Source of the DNA: Bremia lactucae
Taxonomy: Eukaryota > Oomycota > Peronosporomycetes > Peronosporales > Peronosporaceae
Assembly (NCBI RefSeq): GCF_004359215.1
Contig: NW_027152062.1
Location: 742,587-802,296, forward strand
Reading direction: 5' to 3'
DNA: 59,710 nt
Below, piece after piece: positions 10,569-20,296 of this stretch. A model generated the notes under the pieces. The model was not told the origin of the DNA. It worked only from the letters and a program-made list of their open reading frames with translations, and did no database searches. The position numbers and the translations under genes are program-made. The first letter of the stretch is position 1. Each line of letters opens with the position of its first letter.

Positions 10569-11666
10569 ACGTACCATACTCAATTTTAGAAACATGGGCC
10601 GACGCAGTGTCGTCCTTTGTTCGATATAAGCAATATCGTGTGACAATCCTGGTAACAATGTGCGTTTGTCATCCTCTGTGTTAGCATCCTGTGTAGCCTC
10701 TTCTACAGCCAGTGTATATCCCTAAAGCTCAACGAGCCCTTCCACTTTAGCGATATTTTTTTTGCATTTACCAGAGGTCTGACGACCGTGGCCGGTGTAC
10801 TGCCCAAATTACAACTAAAATTGTGAAGTAGTGCTAGATCTAGCACCCCACTTTCATGGCACGCCGGAAGTTGATTTATAATTTGCAGGCTAAGGACTGT
10901 AATTGGTATTATAATTTAAATAATACAAATTGGGCTATGGAGTAGCACTTGCCTGACTACACAAAATACACGTAATTATCACTCCCATCGGTGGACGAAC
11001 ATCGAAATTAGTTTTGACCGATAAGGATAATCTAAAATGCTTCGACGCGCTAAGTATACTATCGCTGCGTCTAGCTACCGCTTCAAGTGGCTTAAAATCA
11101 GTGGTTTGAGTCAGAACAATATATTTCGGAAATTACCGGTCCTCAAATCTATAAAGCTAATATGTAATCCCATAATAAGGGGGCTTTACAGATATGGTGA
11201 CGAGCAGTAGCTTGATTAAAATAAATTTGGACATTGTTATAGTAGCTTCCTAAATTTTGTTTTCCTTTAATTTTAAGCAAATAATATAAATGTCCGAATT
11301 CATTCAAAGCTACTCAATAGTAAGTAATATTAAATACGAATTAGCATTTTAATTGAAGTTTATAATGTTCAGTTACTCCAACATAAAGGTCCCCGTGGCT
11401 TGTAGCCAACACCTCATTAGAGTCATTGTAGGATACATATGACAAAATCTACAAATAAAAACAGTCCCCGAAATTAACATTTCCACTACCACAAACAACA
11501 AGATGCTTTATTGCACTCTTCCTCCGTACTAACGCTGTGCGACCTTACCAAAGTTGCACAGCGTTCTGTCACAGTAGGAGCAATCCACACAAAATGACTT
11601 GTGCGCACGATAAGTAATAATAAATTTAGCTGCTGATACCTACGAAAAAAATGCTCTCATCCCCAC
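10569..11666. other. AT-rich stretch with no recognised gene
   Basis: No conserved protein, tRNA or LTR ends are visible between the family C LTR and the next family E LTR. Confidence 0.45.
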
Positions 11667-11701
11667 TGTGGCGGGCACGTCCTAATGCAGCCACGCTCTA
11701 A

Positions 11702-11893
11702 AATAAGACACTTTTTAGTCTTTTTAATCTGAGTTTCGCGAGCGACGCAAGGAAGTCTCCTAAAGCTCCACATCGCAATCTCGGAAGATCATCTTCGAGA
11801 CATCTTCCCTCAAGATTACTCTTCCCATCGCTCCAAACCTCCTTCTTTCACAGGAACCTCAAGCAAACTGTCATGCCACCTACCATCATTAGC
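11702..11893. other. Insertion of about 190 bp in a family E LTR
   Basis: The LTR sequence is interrupted after ccacgctcta and resumes at cacaccctagc. The insert is CT-rich toward its right end, codes for nothing, and resembles no other part of the window. Terminal repeats are not evident. Confidence 0.6.
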
Positions 11894-12182
11894 CACACAC
11901 CCTAGCAAAGCGAGGAAGCGGTTAGACCGGCTTCTCTTGCGTGAAGTGAGGTAGTTGTGGTAGGCACGTTCGCGACCTCATTCAACGCCCAAGTACTTTA
12001 GTTAAGTGTCGTCACGGGAGCGGAAATCCGGCTCCTCGTGCGCACTTACTAAGTAGAAAGTAGTTTTCAGACTAATTTATATTTAATCGCATTAAATATA
12101 ACTTGGAAGATAAAAAAAATCATCTCTGTAGATAACACTACTATGTATTGCGAGTGTATATTTCTAGATACCTCGCGTAACG

Positions 12183-12246
12183 GATGACGCCAGCCGTCAT
12201 AACGGATGACGCTAGCCGTCATAACGGATTGACGCTAGGCGTCATC
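12183..12246. promoter_or_regulatory. Three tandem GATGACG/CGTCATC palindromes in the U3 of a family E LTR
   Basis: Each unit has 6-7 bp inverted arms containing TGACG around a 5-bp spacer (e.g. GATGACGCTAGCCGTCATC, with small changes), spaced by about 23 bp. TGACG half-sites are bound by bZIP factors; the binding is inferred. Other E LTRs have one or two copies. Confidence 0.5.
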
Positions 12247-12405
12247 CTTCCTAATGTGGTGCACTATGTGCACCACATACACAAATGTGAACCACACCCG
12301 AGTGGTGGGTCTAATTACTTTGTTTAAGTAATTGATCATCCCCTTAAATACACCAAGTGTACTTAGCGAGGACTGTGTAACATTAGGCAGCTTTAGCCGG
12401 TTACA

Positions 12406-12416
12406 CCATCCCCCCA
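12406..12416 (-). other. Polypurine tract of family E element
   Basis: The minus strand reads GGGGGGATGG immediately before the LTR start TGTAAC. This fixes the element's polarity as minus, so the plus-strand frame that follows is antisense to pol. Confidence 0.75.
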
Positions 12417-12537
12417 TTTATGAACGAATTTACATTTTTAAATTCGTCAAAGAGGAAGGAGGAACTGCGAGCTGCTTAACGCGTCGCTAGTTTTCTCATT
12501 CACCTAGCGACCTGTGTTTCCATACACGGCGCCAAAG

Positions 12538-13806
12538 ATGCCACATAAAAGGGGCCACATTGGTGGGTCGTCAGCGAAGACGCGCACTCAACCTCGCACT
12601 AAGCGAACGCGCCGCGTTAACACGCCGGCAGAGTCCAATGCCTTAGTCGAAACGCCGACAGCTACTGCTGCTGACGAGTTAACGGGGCTTAAGGATCCAT
12701 TCCACTTTAACAGTGAGGATGCTGGTCCGTCGCTGATTGTCGACTACAATGAGTCGACATCGTTGCCGTCACCTCATAGTAGTGATGCGGACAACGAGCT
12801 AATGAGGAAGGATGAGGGCGCATTATTGCCCATCCAAACTTCTCTCATGGCTCACAACATGGAGACAGCAGCATTTACGAATGCTGTCTCGTCGTCTACG
12901 CTGGATAGCTTAGCGACAGGTAATGAGAGCGCAGACCATAAAGGCGCAGCCGCTTCTCCGTTGGGTATAACCACAACGCCTTATATTCAGACCATAATCC
13001 ATAATGGTTCTGGCATAGAGGATTCGGAGCCTAAAGCTCCGCCGACGACACGTGAACGTGCTCAGTCAGTGTCACAAGCCAGTCGTTTAGAACGTGACTA
13101 TGTGACGGGTGGCATACCAAAGATGCCCCCTCCATCAAAATAGCCTCGTTTAAAGGGCCAAGACCGTCGTCCTAAAGCGCGCTCTTGTAGACGCACATAA
13201 TTATTATGGCGTCTTTCAATCATGGAGGGCTCAGGGAAAATCGCTTGGGCGTATTTTCCCGATCCCGGTCGTGTTGCGTCCAAATGAAACGCCCGACCAA
13301 TACGAGGCGGAATTCCTGCGCCGCATTCATCCGTATTTCGATGCGATGAAACAGCGGTCGCAGCGAATTAGTTTCGCCCGCTTGCGTGTGAAAAAAAGCA
13401 TGGGCGGCACTGTACCCCCTGTTTCTTCTCACAACGCTCTCTGCTAGTCCATTTGAGACTAGCGAAGAGGCCTCAGCTGGTGCTCCTTTTCATAGGCAGC
13501 AACCAAGCCGGGCACATCAACACGTAGGATATCGATCGGTTCCCAAGAGTCAAAACTCTTCGGGTAACCTTTCCATTGGACGAGGATCTGATACCCTTGC
13601 CTCACGGAGCGGTGGGCAAGCAACCTTCCAACAAGGAAACGTTGATTCCCACCCACATCCATTAGTACAGGCGGCACTCGATAGGAGTGGCGATCTCGAC
13701 CACCCGCTCGCGGCTGCCTTACCTTCATCCGTTCAGTCGCATGCGTTAAACGCTGCTGAACGACGTATTGCGGATCTCGAGAGTCAAGTCTCACGACTGA
13801 CCTCGG
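12538..13806 (+). pseudogene. Family E antisense ORF (convergent with pol), copy 1
   Basis: The start ATG lies 132 bp inside the 3' LTR. The first 202 codons are open (to 13143). They begin MPHKRGHIGGSSAKTR, basic and possibly a nuclear signal, then acidic and Ser/Thr-rich. After a stop and frame changes, the conserved block PNETPDQYEAEFLRRIHP is read at about 13275-13400. From 13448 to the gap one frame is open for 119 codons opposite the chromodomain, ending in a heptad coiled coil (AAERRIADLESQVSRLTS). Related frames follow the 3' LTRs at 27915, 44105 and 56711, and a homologue is on the other strand in family D. The function is unknown. This copy is broken by at least two changes. Confidence 0.7.
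13459..13806 (-). pseudogene. Family E pol C-terminus with chromodomain, partial
   Basis: The minus frame gives a chromodomain: FLVGRLLAHRSVRQGYQILV, then QWKGYPKSFDSWEPIDIL and VPGLVAAYEKEHQLRPLR. In chromoviruses this domain follows integrase and steers insertion by binding chromatin marks. The aromatic residues of the fold (Y in GYQILVQW, W in DSWEP) are present. A Pro/Arg-rich linker upstream (PRSVVRLDSRDPQYVV) runs into the N gap, so the rest of pol is unseen. The domain ends 315 bp beyond the antisense frame's first stop and overlaps its second half on the opposite strand. Confidence 0.85.
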
Positions 13807-13906
13807 NNNNNNNNNNNNNNNNNNNNNNNNNNNNNNNNNNNNNNNNNNNNNNNNNNNNNNNNNNNNNNNNNNNNNNNNNNNNNNNNNNNNNNNNNNNNNN
13901 NNNNNN
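13807..13906. other. Assembly gap (100 N)
   Basis: Undetermined bases. The round length suggests a gap of unknown size. Confidence 1.
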
Positions 13907-13956
13907 TATGCATAAAGTGCAACACTTTCGATGAATACATCAATCTTCAACAAGTG
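13907..13956 (-). repeat. Copia LTR end fragment
   Basis: The 50 bp from tatgcataaagtgcaac to cttcaaca are the same as 24183-24227, the start of a Copia LTR read on minus (TGTTGAAG). The rest is in the gap or lost. Confidence 0.65.
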
Positions 13957-14530
13957 TGTCTAGTGTTGAATCATAACTTTAACCATCAACGTTGGCAGCC
14001 GTGAAGGCATACCACGTGATGAGCTCATTGGCTTCCGAAAAAAGGAGAGCTACAGTTTAGGACGAACATTGTCGCCTGCTGTTTGATCACTTCGGTGGAC
14101 AAAAGGTCTCCCTTCCGTCGCACCTGAAGGCTCAGCTAAGTCGCTTTAGCTACGGCGATGGTCTGTTAAGGCATCAGCCTTTACCTTGTGATCCCTTGAG
14201 AATCTATGTCCCTCATGACACAGATCTCACGTTGGAGATATTTCACGAGCTCCATGATGCACCGTCAAGTGGCCCATCTGGGCCGTAAAAAGACATTCTT
14301 GCGAGTGTCAGAGGACTTGCGAGTGTCAGAGGAATTTTAATGGCCACACCTATATCGATGGGGGGTGGTCAACTATATTCGTTTCTGCGAACACTGTCAG
14401 CACATAAAGCCTACTCCGTCCAGCACTGCGCCATTGAAGTCGCTGCAGATACTAACGGATTGTTAGAAGTCCGTCAGTCTGGACTTCATGTTTGGCATGC
14501 AGCCTGATAAAAAAGGTCGGACGGACTTAA
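13957..14530 (+). pseudogene. Gypsy pol fragment: RNase H to integrase zinc finger, plus strand
   Basis: The plus strand codes in broken frames for the spacer with HFGGQKVSLPSHL, then VPHDTDLTLEIFHELHDAP and a CEHCQHIKPTPSSTAP motif. The last is the second half of the HHCC zinc finger at the start of integrase; the catalytic core begins after it and is cut off near 14530. A short duplication, ttgcgagtgtcagagga, occurs twice at 14303-14332. The segment is related to family E pol but runs in the opposite orientation to the E LTR and chromodomain to its left, so it is a separate or rearranged piece. Confidence 0.65.
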
Positions 14531-14585
14531 ATCTACTTCTTAGATAGCAAGAGCTCACGAGAAGACGGGACGTGCGCAGGTCTTT

Positions 14586-14608
14586 GAACGGACTACGAAT
14601 TGCTACCA
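14586..14608 (-). other. Primer-binding site of family F element
   Basis: The minus strand reads TGGTAGCAATTCGTAGTCCG two bases from the LTR end. It shares the first eight bases with the family A and E sites. Confidence 0.65.
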
Positions 14609-14610
14609 GG

Positions 14611-15117
14611 TGTAACGGATATTTCCACTAGTACTGATCAGTACTAGTTAGCCTTTCACTGATGACAGTGTAGGTGAGGTGCCACGAAACTTCCCGTGCA
14701 CGATGGACAGATTAAGTTTTCTATGAAGCTAAGGGTCATGAGCTTAAAGCATTAGACTAAGGGTTTAGAACAGAGAAAGTAAAACTTTATTAATATATAC
14801 AGTTTTCTACGTCACAATCTTCTATCTACTAATGGGCTTATCATATTAACAACTAAGTAAGTATGGCGCCTCCTTGCGCACAGCACAATCGAGCTTTATA
14901 ACGATTGGCGGGGTCGATTTAGACTTAAATCGACCAGTTAATAGAGCTAAAAGTCTTTTTGCATCAATATAACCATATTTGGTAATATTGGATTTATTTA
15001 GGTCAAAGTAATAAAAATAATAATTTTGAACTTTTTAATTATTTTCTTTCATAGAAGATAATATTTATTATTCCTCATATATAAAAATAATACTTATGTC
15101 ACGACACGCCCGTTTCA
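14611..15117 (-). repeat. Family F 5' LTR
   Basis: A 507-bp LTR running from TGTAACGGAT to CGTTTCA. A sister copy is at 41181-41672 (for example the shared tatggcgcctccttgcgca-like and ttattcctc-like blocks). The primer site on the left shows that the element body, now only about 80 bp, lay to the left. Confidence 0.7.
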
Positions 15118-15433
15118 CATAGTTTCTGCTTTTTAGCTTCTTCAACTTATGTTAATAGACAGAAGCCTCGTCACGATGTTCGTGGTTAGAATTACTATAG
15201 TGATTGTAGTCATCTGCCATCTGACTATAATTTAGGGGGGATTTTGCATAGAGGCTGACTTAGGAGCGTCCTCATTCGGGGCTTTTTAGAGTGAGGCCGA
15301 GACCGGTGGCCGATGCGCGCGCTTGACTAATTTTTCACAAAAAAGATCGCCAAGGTCAGAAAAAATACTTAAAATTTAAGTGTAAACTTAATTAAGATTA
15401 GAACAATCTCGTGGCAAATTAAGAACGCCCTCA
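15118..15433. other. Upstream region of the coiled-coil gene
   Basis: Non-coding. It holds a C/G-rich part (15240-15330) and an AT-rich part before the start codon, a plausible promoter, but no specific motif is certain. Confidence 0.4.
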
Positions 15434-16808
15434 ATGGTGATGACATCTCGCGGCAAGCCAAGCGTATTTGCAGCTTTCAGCCAGCTGCGCGTGAATGGCA
15501 ACTTTGACTCAGGAGACGAAAGCGCTGAAGAGCGACAGCATGAGCGCAAGAATAAGCAGAAGGAAAGGAAAAAATCGCGCAACAAGAAGACTAGCAGGCA
15601 CACCCATGTTAATGCTGCCTATACTCCTGGTTTTTGACTAACTAACGTTAAGCTACGTATACGTGCAATTTAGTGACTTAGCGGAGCTCAAAGACTTAGC
15701 TTTTGTGTCGAAATCTAAGTCAAAAAAGAGCAAGAGCAAGAAGAGTAAGCCGATGGCTAATTGCGATCCCTGCTCGCCCTCTGAATTTTGTATTGAGGCG
15801 CCGGCTACTGACTGCAATAGCAAAGAAAATGATGTAAGAAAGTTTCCTATGAGCTCGCTGTCCAGCATAATCGAGCCACAAAAGGTATGGCTAAAGTCCT
15901 AAGAGCTTTAAAGCTCACTTTTCGACGACTAATCTCACTCTTCATCATTTGTTTTCAGACATTGGGGCTTATTGGCGTCGAAAAGACTTTGATGCCCAGT
16001 AGCGCGGAAAAAAAGCAAGATCGTGCTCCATTGCAGCAGCAAGATCGACAAAAAAAAGTACTGTCTCGTGTACTTAATAAGTGCCTTAGTGTCAAGACTA
16101 AGATTTTAATTTTCTTTCGAATAGCAACAAGAGCAACACAATAAACTCTTAACCTTAAATCAGATCGCCGCTCCTCCTGCAGTTAGCAGGCCAAAATCTT
16201 CGTCAGAGACGGAGCTTGGAGCCGTATATACCCCGTCGCACATAACTATAACGCGTATGGATGGGCAAATGCAGCGCACATTGTCAGTTACGGAGGTGAT
16301 GGATCAGCTTCTTCGCTGCACGCAGCAGAATACGCAGCTGCTTTTAGTTCAAGAGAAGCTCGGGGTACGTAACTCGCTTAGGGAGTAGCTTTGTGTTTCT
16401 ACGCTGCCTGATGTTCTGAGGTAAAGTTGTTTGTGTGATGTCATATTTAAAATGAAAATTTGTAGCATACAAACCGCAATTTGCAGGACCAGCTACAGCG
16501 AAGTAGTGGTATGAACCGTAGCTCAAATTGACGATCATAAGTTAATATTCTTTGATGTGTGTGGGACAACAGAAATAATTATTGGTCTGCAAAATGAAGT
16601 GACAATGTTCCGACAAATTTGTCTGAACTTGCAGGCCGAAGTAAGTTTTGTTTTCTGGCCGCATCGTTAGTGCGTGCATGCTTAACTTACTCGTTGTATG
16701 TCTCACAAGGTATCCTTGCTTCGTTCCAACGTCGCCGGTCCGATCGTTCCAGATGTTAGCAATTTTTTGCTGCCACATCACCATCGTCCGCCACCTGGCA
16801 TGCCCTAG
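15434..16808 (+). CDS. Seven-exon gene for a coiled-coil protein of unknown function
   Basis: I reconstruct exons 15434-15597, 15674-15884, 15959-16057, 16125-16364, 16487-16508, 16573-16640 and 16710-16808. Together they are 903 nt, 300 residues plus a stop, with every junction in frame. Introns 2-6 are GT-AG and 64-122 bp long. Intron 1 fits only as GC-AG (76 bp, with gactaactaac before its acceptor), so that junction is less sure. The protein starts MVMTSRGKPSVFAAFSQLRV. A very Lys/Arg/Gln-rich segment and a KSKSKKSKSKKSK run follow, then a Gln-rich stretch. A helical segment (LRCTQQNTQLLLVQEKLG, DQLQRSSEIIIGLQNEV) looks like a coiled coil, and the end is His/Pro-rich (LLPHHHRPPPGMP). I recognise no family. 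It lies 457 bp upstream of the ATPase gene, on the same strand. Confidence 0.7.
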
Positions 16809-17265
16809 TCTGATCACACGTGTGACCATGTTTTAAATGCTTGCAATAGAAGTTCATTCGCCTTTGCGATTACTTGTGTTCATATTTTGGATACGGTCAG
16901 CCTCTCCCTCTGGCATATCACGTAATTCGCCTAATATGGTCTTGACGACCAGAACAAAGTGACGTAGGAACTCCCTCTTTACTAACGGATGGCAACCTTA
17001 AGGTATACAGACTTGACGTAAGCTCGGTTGCATACATTACGCGTTCGACGAAATAAAGAAGCTTTTACATATGCATCACATCTTTAGCGGCCATAATGGA
17101 ACGGGCGCGGGTACGTCAGTCCAGTTTATGCCTAGTGGACAGATGGTAAATCTCTAGCCGTGAAATTTAGTGTTTGTCATTTAACGATCTCAACTCTGCC
17201 GCAACGGCTTGTTCAAGCTTTAGTCTATTCTTAATTGTTGCCTTTCATAAATAGGTTCAACAGCT
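16809..17265. other. Intergenic region upstream of the NACHT gene
   Basis: No convincing exon. A possible short exon ending at gtaaat (17147) with an acceptor before 17255 does not keep the frame of the following gene. Confidence 0.4.
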
Positions 17266-19485
17266 ATGGTCGGTACCATACATAGGCTTAAGAATAGATT
17301 GCGCAGCAGCCGCCTACTCAAAAAGGAGGACCCGAGCGCGTTAGAAGACAACCCATTGCGACATAAACAAACACAGGAAGAAATAGTGAGCTTTGACCGC
17401 TGTGCAGGGTTGACAGACACTGTCAGCGTCACGGATGATGTAGAGGAAATGTTTTACGCCCGCTCCACGACTTCTCATATCCCACAGACGAGAACGACGC
17501 AGATTCGAGGCAACATTGCACTCTCGGCTTTAAATGAGGACATTGAGACGTCGTCAGTGAGTAACGTTAGCAGCATATTTTCACAGTTTTCAGCTGCAAC
17601 GCCCACTACCAGCTCAGAAGCTTGTCACTATAATAGCAATAATTATGTCTTACCTTCGGCGCAACGCCTAGCAGCTTCGTCGCCTGCTTCCAGCGAAAAT
17701 TTTAGACTAGAGTCTCTTCGATCGGAGGTGTTGGAGATTAAGGAAGAAGTGAAAAGTTTTCGACGAGAAGTTTTAAATGAGCTTCACTTGACGCGATACG
17801 ACGTGTTGAAGGAGCTAACGCTGCTGAAAGGTGTTATTTCTCAATTATGCGCCACACAGCTACCAAATTTGGCCTCACCAGTATCACCCACCGAAAGCTC
17901 GTCATCGGATACGCTGTCGACCGAAGTCCGCGCAATTCTTACACGCCAAACGTCCGCGAAAACGTCAGATGCTACACGCGATCGCCTCGCAGCGTCCCGC
18001 GCTGTCCTCAAGAGATCGCCTTCACTCGCGGCCCGTGCCAGTGTGAGGCTAACGCAATTGGTCCCAGTTGAGGACAATGCGCTTTCGACACCACTTGACT
18101 CCCATCAAATCAACGAACTTTTTCCGCTTATTGACTGTACTTCAGATTTCGCGGCTCATGCGCGGTGTCTGACTCCCGGTTCTCGCGTGTGGGCACTAAA
18201 TCGCGTGCAACAGTGGCTGGATGCGCGTTTTCACTCAGGAAGTGACAATTTTCTGGCTGTTGTCGGTGAGGGAGGCTCCGGCAAGAGCGCGTTTTGTGGC
18301 ACAGTGGCGCAGCAATTTTGTGGAAATATACTGGCCGCGCACTGTTGTCAATTCGATCGCAAGAGCGAGAGCCACCCACGCAACGTATTGCTCTCGATGG
18401 TGCACCAACTTGTGTATAACCTTCCTTCCTTCAAGAGCCATCTGGCTCGACTTAATCTGAAGTACGTACTTAACGAAAAAGATTCGGTCCTACTGGCACT
18501 TAAAGTGCTCGTAGATCCACTTAATGCCATTGAAGAACCTGTGCAATCGACTTTTATTCTAATCGACGGAATTGACCAATGCTCGGCTGGAACGGCACGC
18601 CGCAATGAGCTGATGGAATTTTTTACTCAGATCATTCCACAGCTTCCGCCATGGCTTGGACTTCTCGTATCGTCAAAGCCTTCTATCGAGTTCGCCAAGC
18701 GGGTTCCAGTGTCATCAGTGCTGGACTTCAGTGCGAATAATACTGCATATATGGCGGATGTATCTTCCCTTGTGAATGAAATCGCTCAAATCTGTTGCGA
18801 CGTTGATGTGTTAGAAGCAGAGGAGATTCTTAAGGCAAAAAGTGGCGGCAACTTCACGTACTTGGAGTTTACGAAGCAGGCATTGACCCACCCAGGAATG
18901 GCCATGACGAGCCAAAAAGGGTTGGTGCCTCTCAGTGTGCTTGAAGAGCTACCTGAGACATTGTACGACATATATGCAGAGATTTTTGAGGACAAATTTG
19001 GGCAGGTTCGCACCCACATTTGGACGAAGGCAAAGCAGCTTTTGCAGTTAATTGTAGGTGCAGCAGCAGGACCGTACTCGCTCGTTTCGGAGGAGCAAGC
19101 TAAGGAGCAATTGAACTTCACGACTGAAGACTTGAAGATGCTGCGACGTTCGATGGTTGACCTTGTGACCATAAAGCACGGATGCTATCGCATGGAGAGC
19201 TCTGCACTATGCGATTGGTTGAGTGACAGTTGTCGATCGGAGGAGCAGTTTTACGTGAGCATCGAGGACGCGCTCTTTGCTTTGCGCAAAATGCGCCGTG
19301 TTAATTCAGGTGGCTCTATAATCGTCCACTCTAGTTTTTCATCTGATCACTGTAGTTCGTACCACGCTAGTACTTTGACTCGAGCGGGCAGTCGCGAGGA
19401 ATCTTCTAGAAAGTCGCGTCGCTTCAAGCCACGCGAAAATATTGACTTCAAACCCGTTGGTATATTAAAGCACGGTCGATTGTAG
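17266..19485 (+). CDS. NACHT-type STAND P-loop ATPase, 739 residues
   Basis: Single open exon. Residues 1-150 are Ser/Thr-rich and probably disordered. About 155-195 form a helical, charged segment (LRSEVLEIKEEVKSFRREVL) likely to be a coiled coil. The ATPase core follows. Walker A is GEGGSGKS at 334-341, after RVQQWLDARF, the helix typical of this fold. Walker B is FILIDGIDQ at 430-438. SSKP near 466 resembles the sensor region. Residues about 500-690 form a helical domain, and the tail is basic and Ser-rich. STAND ATPases act as nucleotide-controlled switches in signalling or assembly; the partner here is unknown. No C-terminal ankyrin, TPR or WD repeats are seen, so the protein may be short or have lost its sensor. 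The gene is flanked downstream by decayed sequence. The start is the first ATG in frame. Confidence 0.85.
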   Translation: MVGTIHRLKNRLRSSRLLKKEDPSALEDNPLRHKQTQEEIVSFDRCAGLTDTVSVTDDVEEMFYARSTTSHIPQTRTTQIRGNIALSALNEDIETSSVSNVSSIFSQFSAATPTTSSEACHYNSNNYVLPSAQRLAASSPASSENFRLESLRSEVLEIKEEVKSFRREVLNELHLTRYDVLKELTLLKGVISQLCATQLPNLASPVSPTESSSSDTLSTEVRAILTRQTSAKTSDATRDRLAASRAVLKRSPSLAARASVRLTQLVPVEDNALSTPLDSHQINELFPLIDCTSDFAAHARCLTPGSRVWALNRVQQWLDARFHSGSDNFLAVVGEGGSGKSAFCGTVAQQFCGNILAAHCCQFDRKSESHPRNVLLSMVHQLVYNLPSFKSHLARLNLKYVLNEKDSVLLALKVLVDPLNAIEEPVQSTFILIDGIDQCSAGTARRNELMEFFTQIIPQLPPWLGLLVSSKPSIEFAKRVPVSSVLDFSANNTAYMADVSSLVNEIAQICCDVDVLEAEEILKAKSGGNFTYLEFTKQALTHPGMAMTSQKGLVPLSVLEELPETLYDIYAEIFEDKFGQVRTHIWTKAKQLLQLIVGAAAGPYSLVSEEQAKEQLNFTTEDLKMLRRSMVDLVTIKHGCYRMESSALCDWLSDSCRSEEQFYVSIEDALFALRKMRRVNSGGSIIVHSSFSSDHCSSYHASTLTRAGSREESSRKSRRFKPRENIDFKPVGILKHGRL

Positions 19486-19639
19486 TGAACAAATGGCGTA
19501 GCGTAGAGGTAATTAAACTTTTTTTTGATGTTTTAATTTATTAGTACTCAACCGAGTTTGCTAACCACTTGCCTTGCAATCACAAAAGTGCAAGAGCGTC
19601 GTCTAGCCGATGCATATGACCCAAAAATACATCTGTAGA

Positions 19640-19977
19640 AAATCAAAAATTGTTTGCCACCCGAGCAAGTAAGCAGTGGCAGTACCTGAGCTGCTAGCTT
19701 ACCGATAATCGACAGATCCAGTCCATAACCAGTCGTTTGCAGCAACGGGAAAAATTATCACGAAGCACGCATTTTAAACAACTATATTGGTCAAAGTCGA
19801 ATTGCAATGACGAAGCTCGAAGTGAGCTGAAAGCGCGCGGCTGATCTGGAACGAAGCAAGGTTGGCTATGCATAAATTGCATAAGCTGCGGCAGCTCGTG
19901 ATCGAAATGGAAGCATTATTAATGCGCGATGTCGCGAAGCATTTGCGCAAGCTCGATAGGCGGTACATATTTGAGTA
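19640..19977 (+). pseudogene. Coding-like remnant or small multi-exon gene 3' end
   Basis: Plus-strand frames here look like protein, not noise. NRQIQSITSRLQQREKLSRS runs on to a frame ending ELKARG and a stop. A one-base shift continues it as ARLIWNEARLAMHKLHKLRQ, VIEMEALLMRDVAKHLRKLD and RRYIFE, then a stop at 19977. The sequence is strongly helical. A possible GT-AG intron at 19667-19714 would join an upstream exon. Either intron boundaries are misread or the gene is broken by a frameshift. No family is recognised. It starts within 200 bp of the ATPase stop. The rest of 19486-20296 shows nothing clear. Confidence 0.3.
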
Positions 19978-20296
19978 GGTAGGTCTAAAAGCAAATGCAA
20001 AAGTAGCAGCATATATGTAAAATCGACTAGATTGGAGATTCTGCTAAGGTTGCGATATTGACAGGACTGACACATAAGCCGGCACATGAACAACAATAAA
20101 CGTTCGTCCTTGACATTTGCGGCAAACATCTCGCAATCGAACTTGAAGAACTACGTGGTACCTTAAGCCAAACAATACAAGCTGATTTGTAGTCGCGCGC
20201 GCAATTTTGCAAAGCGACGACAGACGACTTACATACGAACGAAGACACGAAGTTCAGTAGCAGCACGGCGCTTCCAATTTCTTCTGTAGTAGCACC

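Larger units (their letters stand above)
11667..12405 (-). repeat. Family E 3' LTR with an internal insertion
   Basis: It reads TGTGGCGGGCACG at the left and GGTTACA at the right. On the minus strand it is the 3' LTR, because a polypurine tract lies directly inside its right end. It is 739 bp long instead of about 540, owing to an unrelated insert of about 190 bp at 11702-11893. It has three copies of the GATGACG-N5-CGTCATC palindrome. Confidence 0.8.

Noticed and set aside
10552..10578. Palindrome as a transcription terminator or independent element
   Set aside because: It coincides with the outer end of the family C LTR and is more simply the LTR terminus plus target sequence.
12538..13143. 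Reading this frame as a sense gag of an element running on plus
   Set aside because: The polypurine tract next to the LTR, and the primer site with a different gag (50635, 26102) at the other LTR, show that the element runs on minus. The gag with a zinc knuckle is on that strand.
15388..15868. Minus-strand hydrophobic frames (15388-15603, 15653-15868)
   Set aside because: Antisense of Lys/Ser-rich exons of the seven-exon gene, which reads consistently on plus.
17831..18605. Several frames of 60-90 codons on both strands inside the ATPase gene
   Set aside because: Shadows of the 739-codon frame, with no independent motifs.
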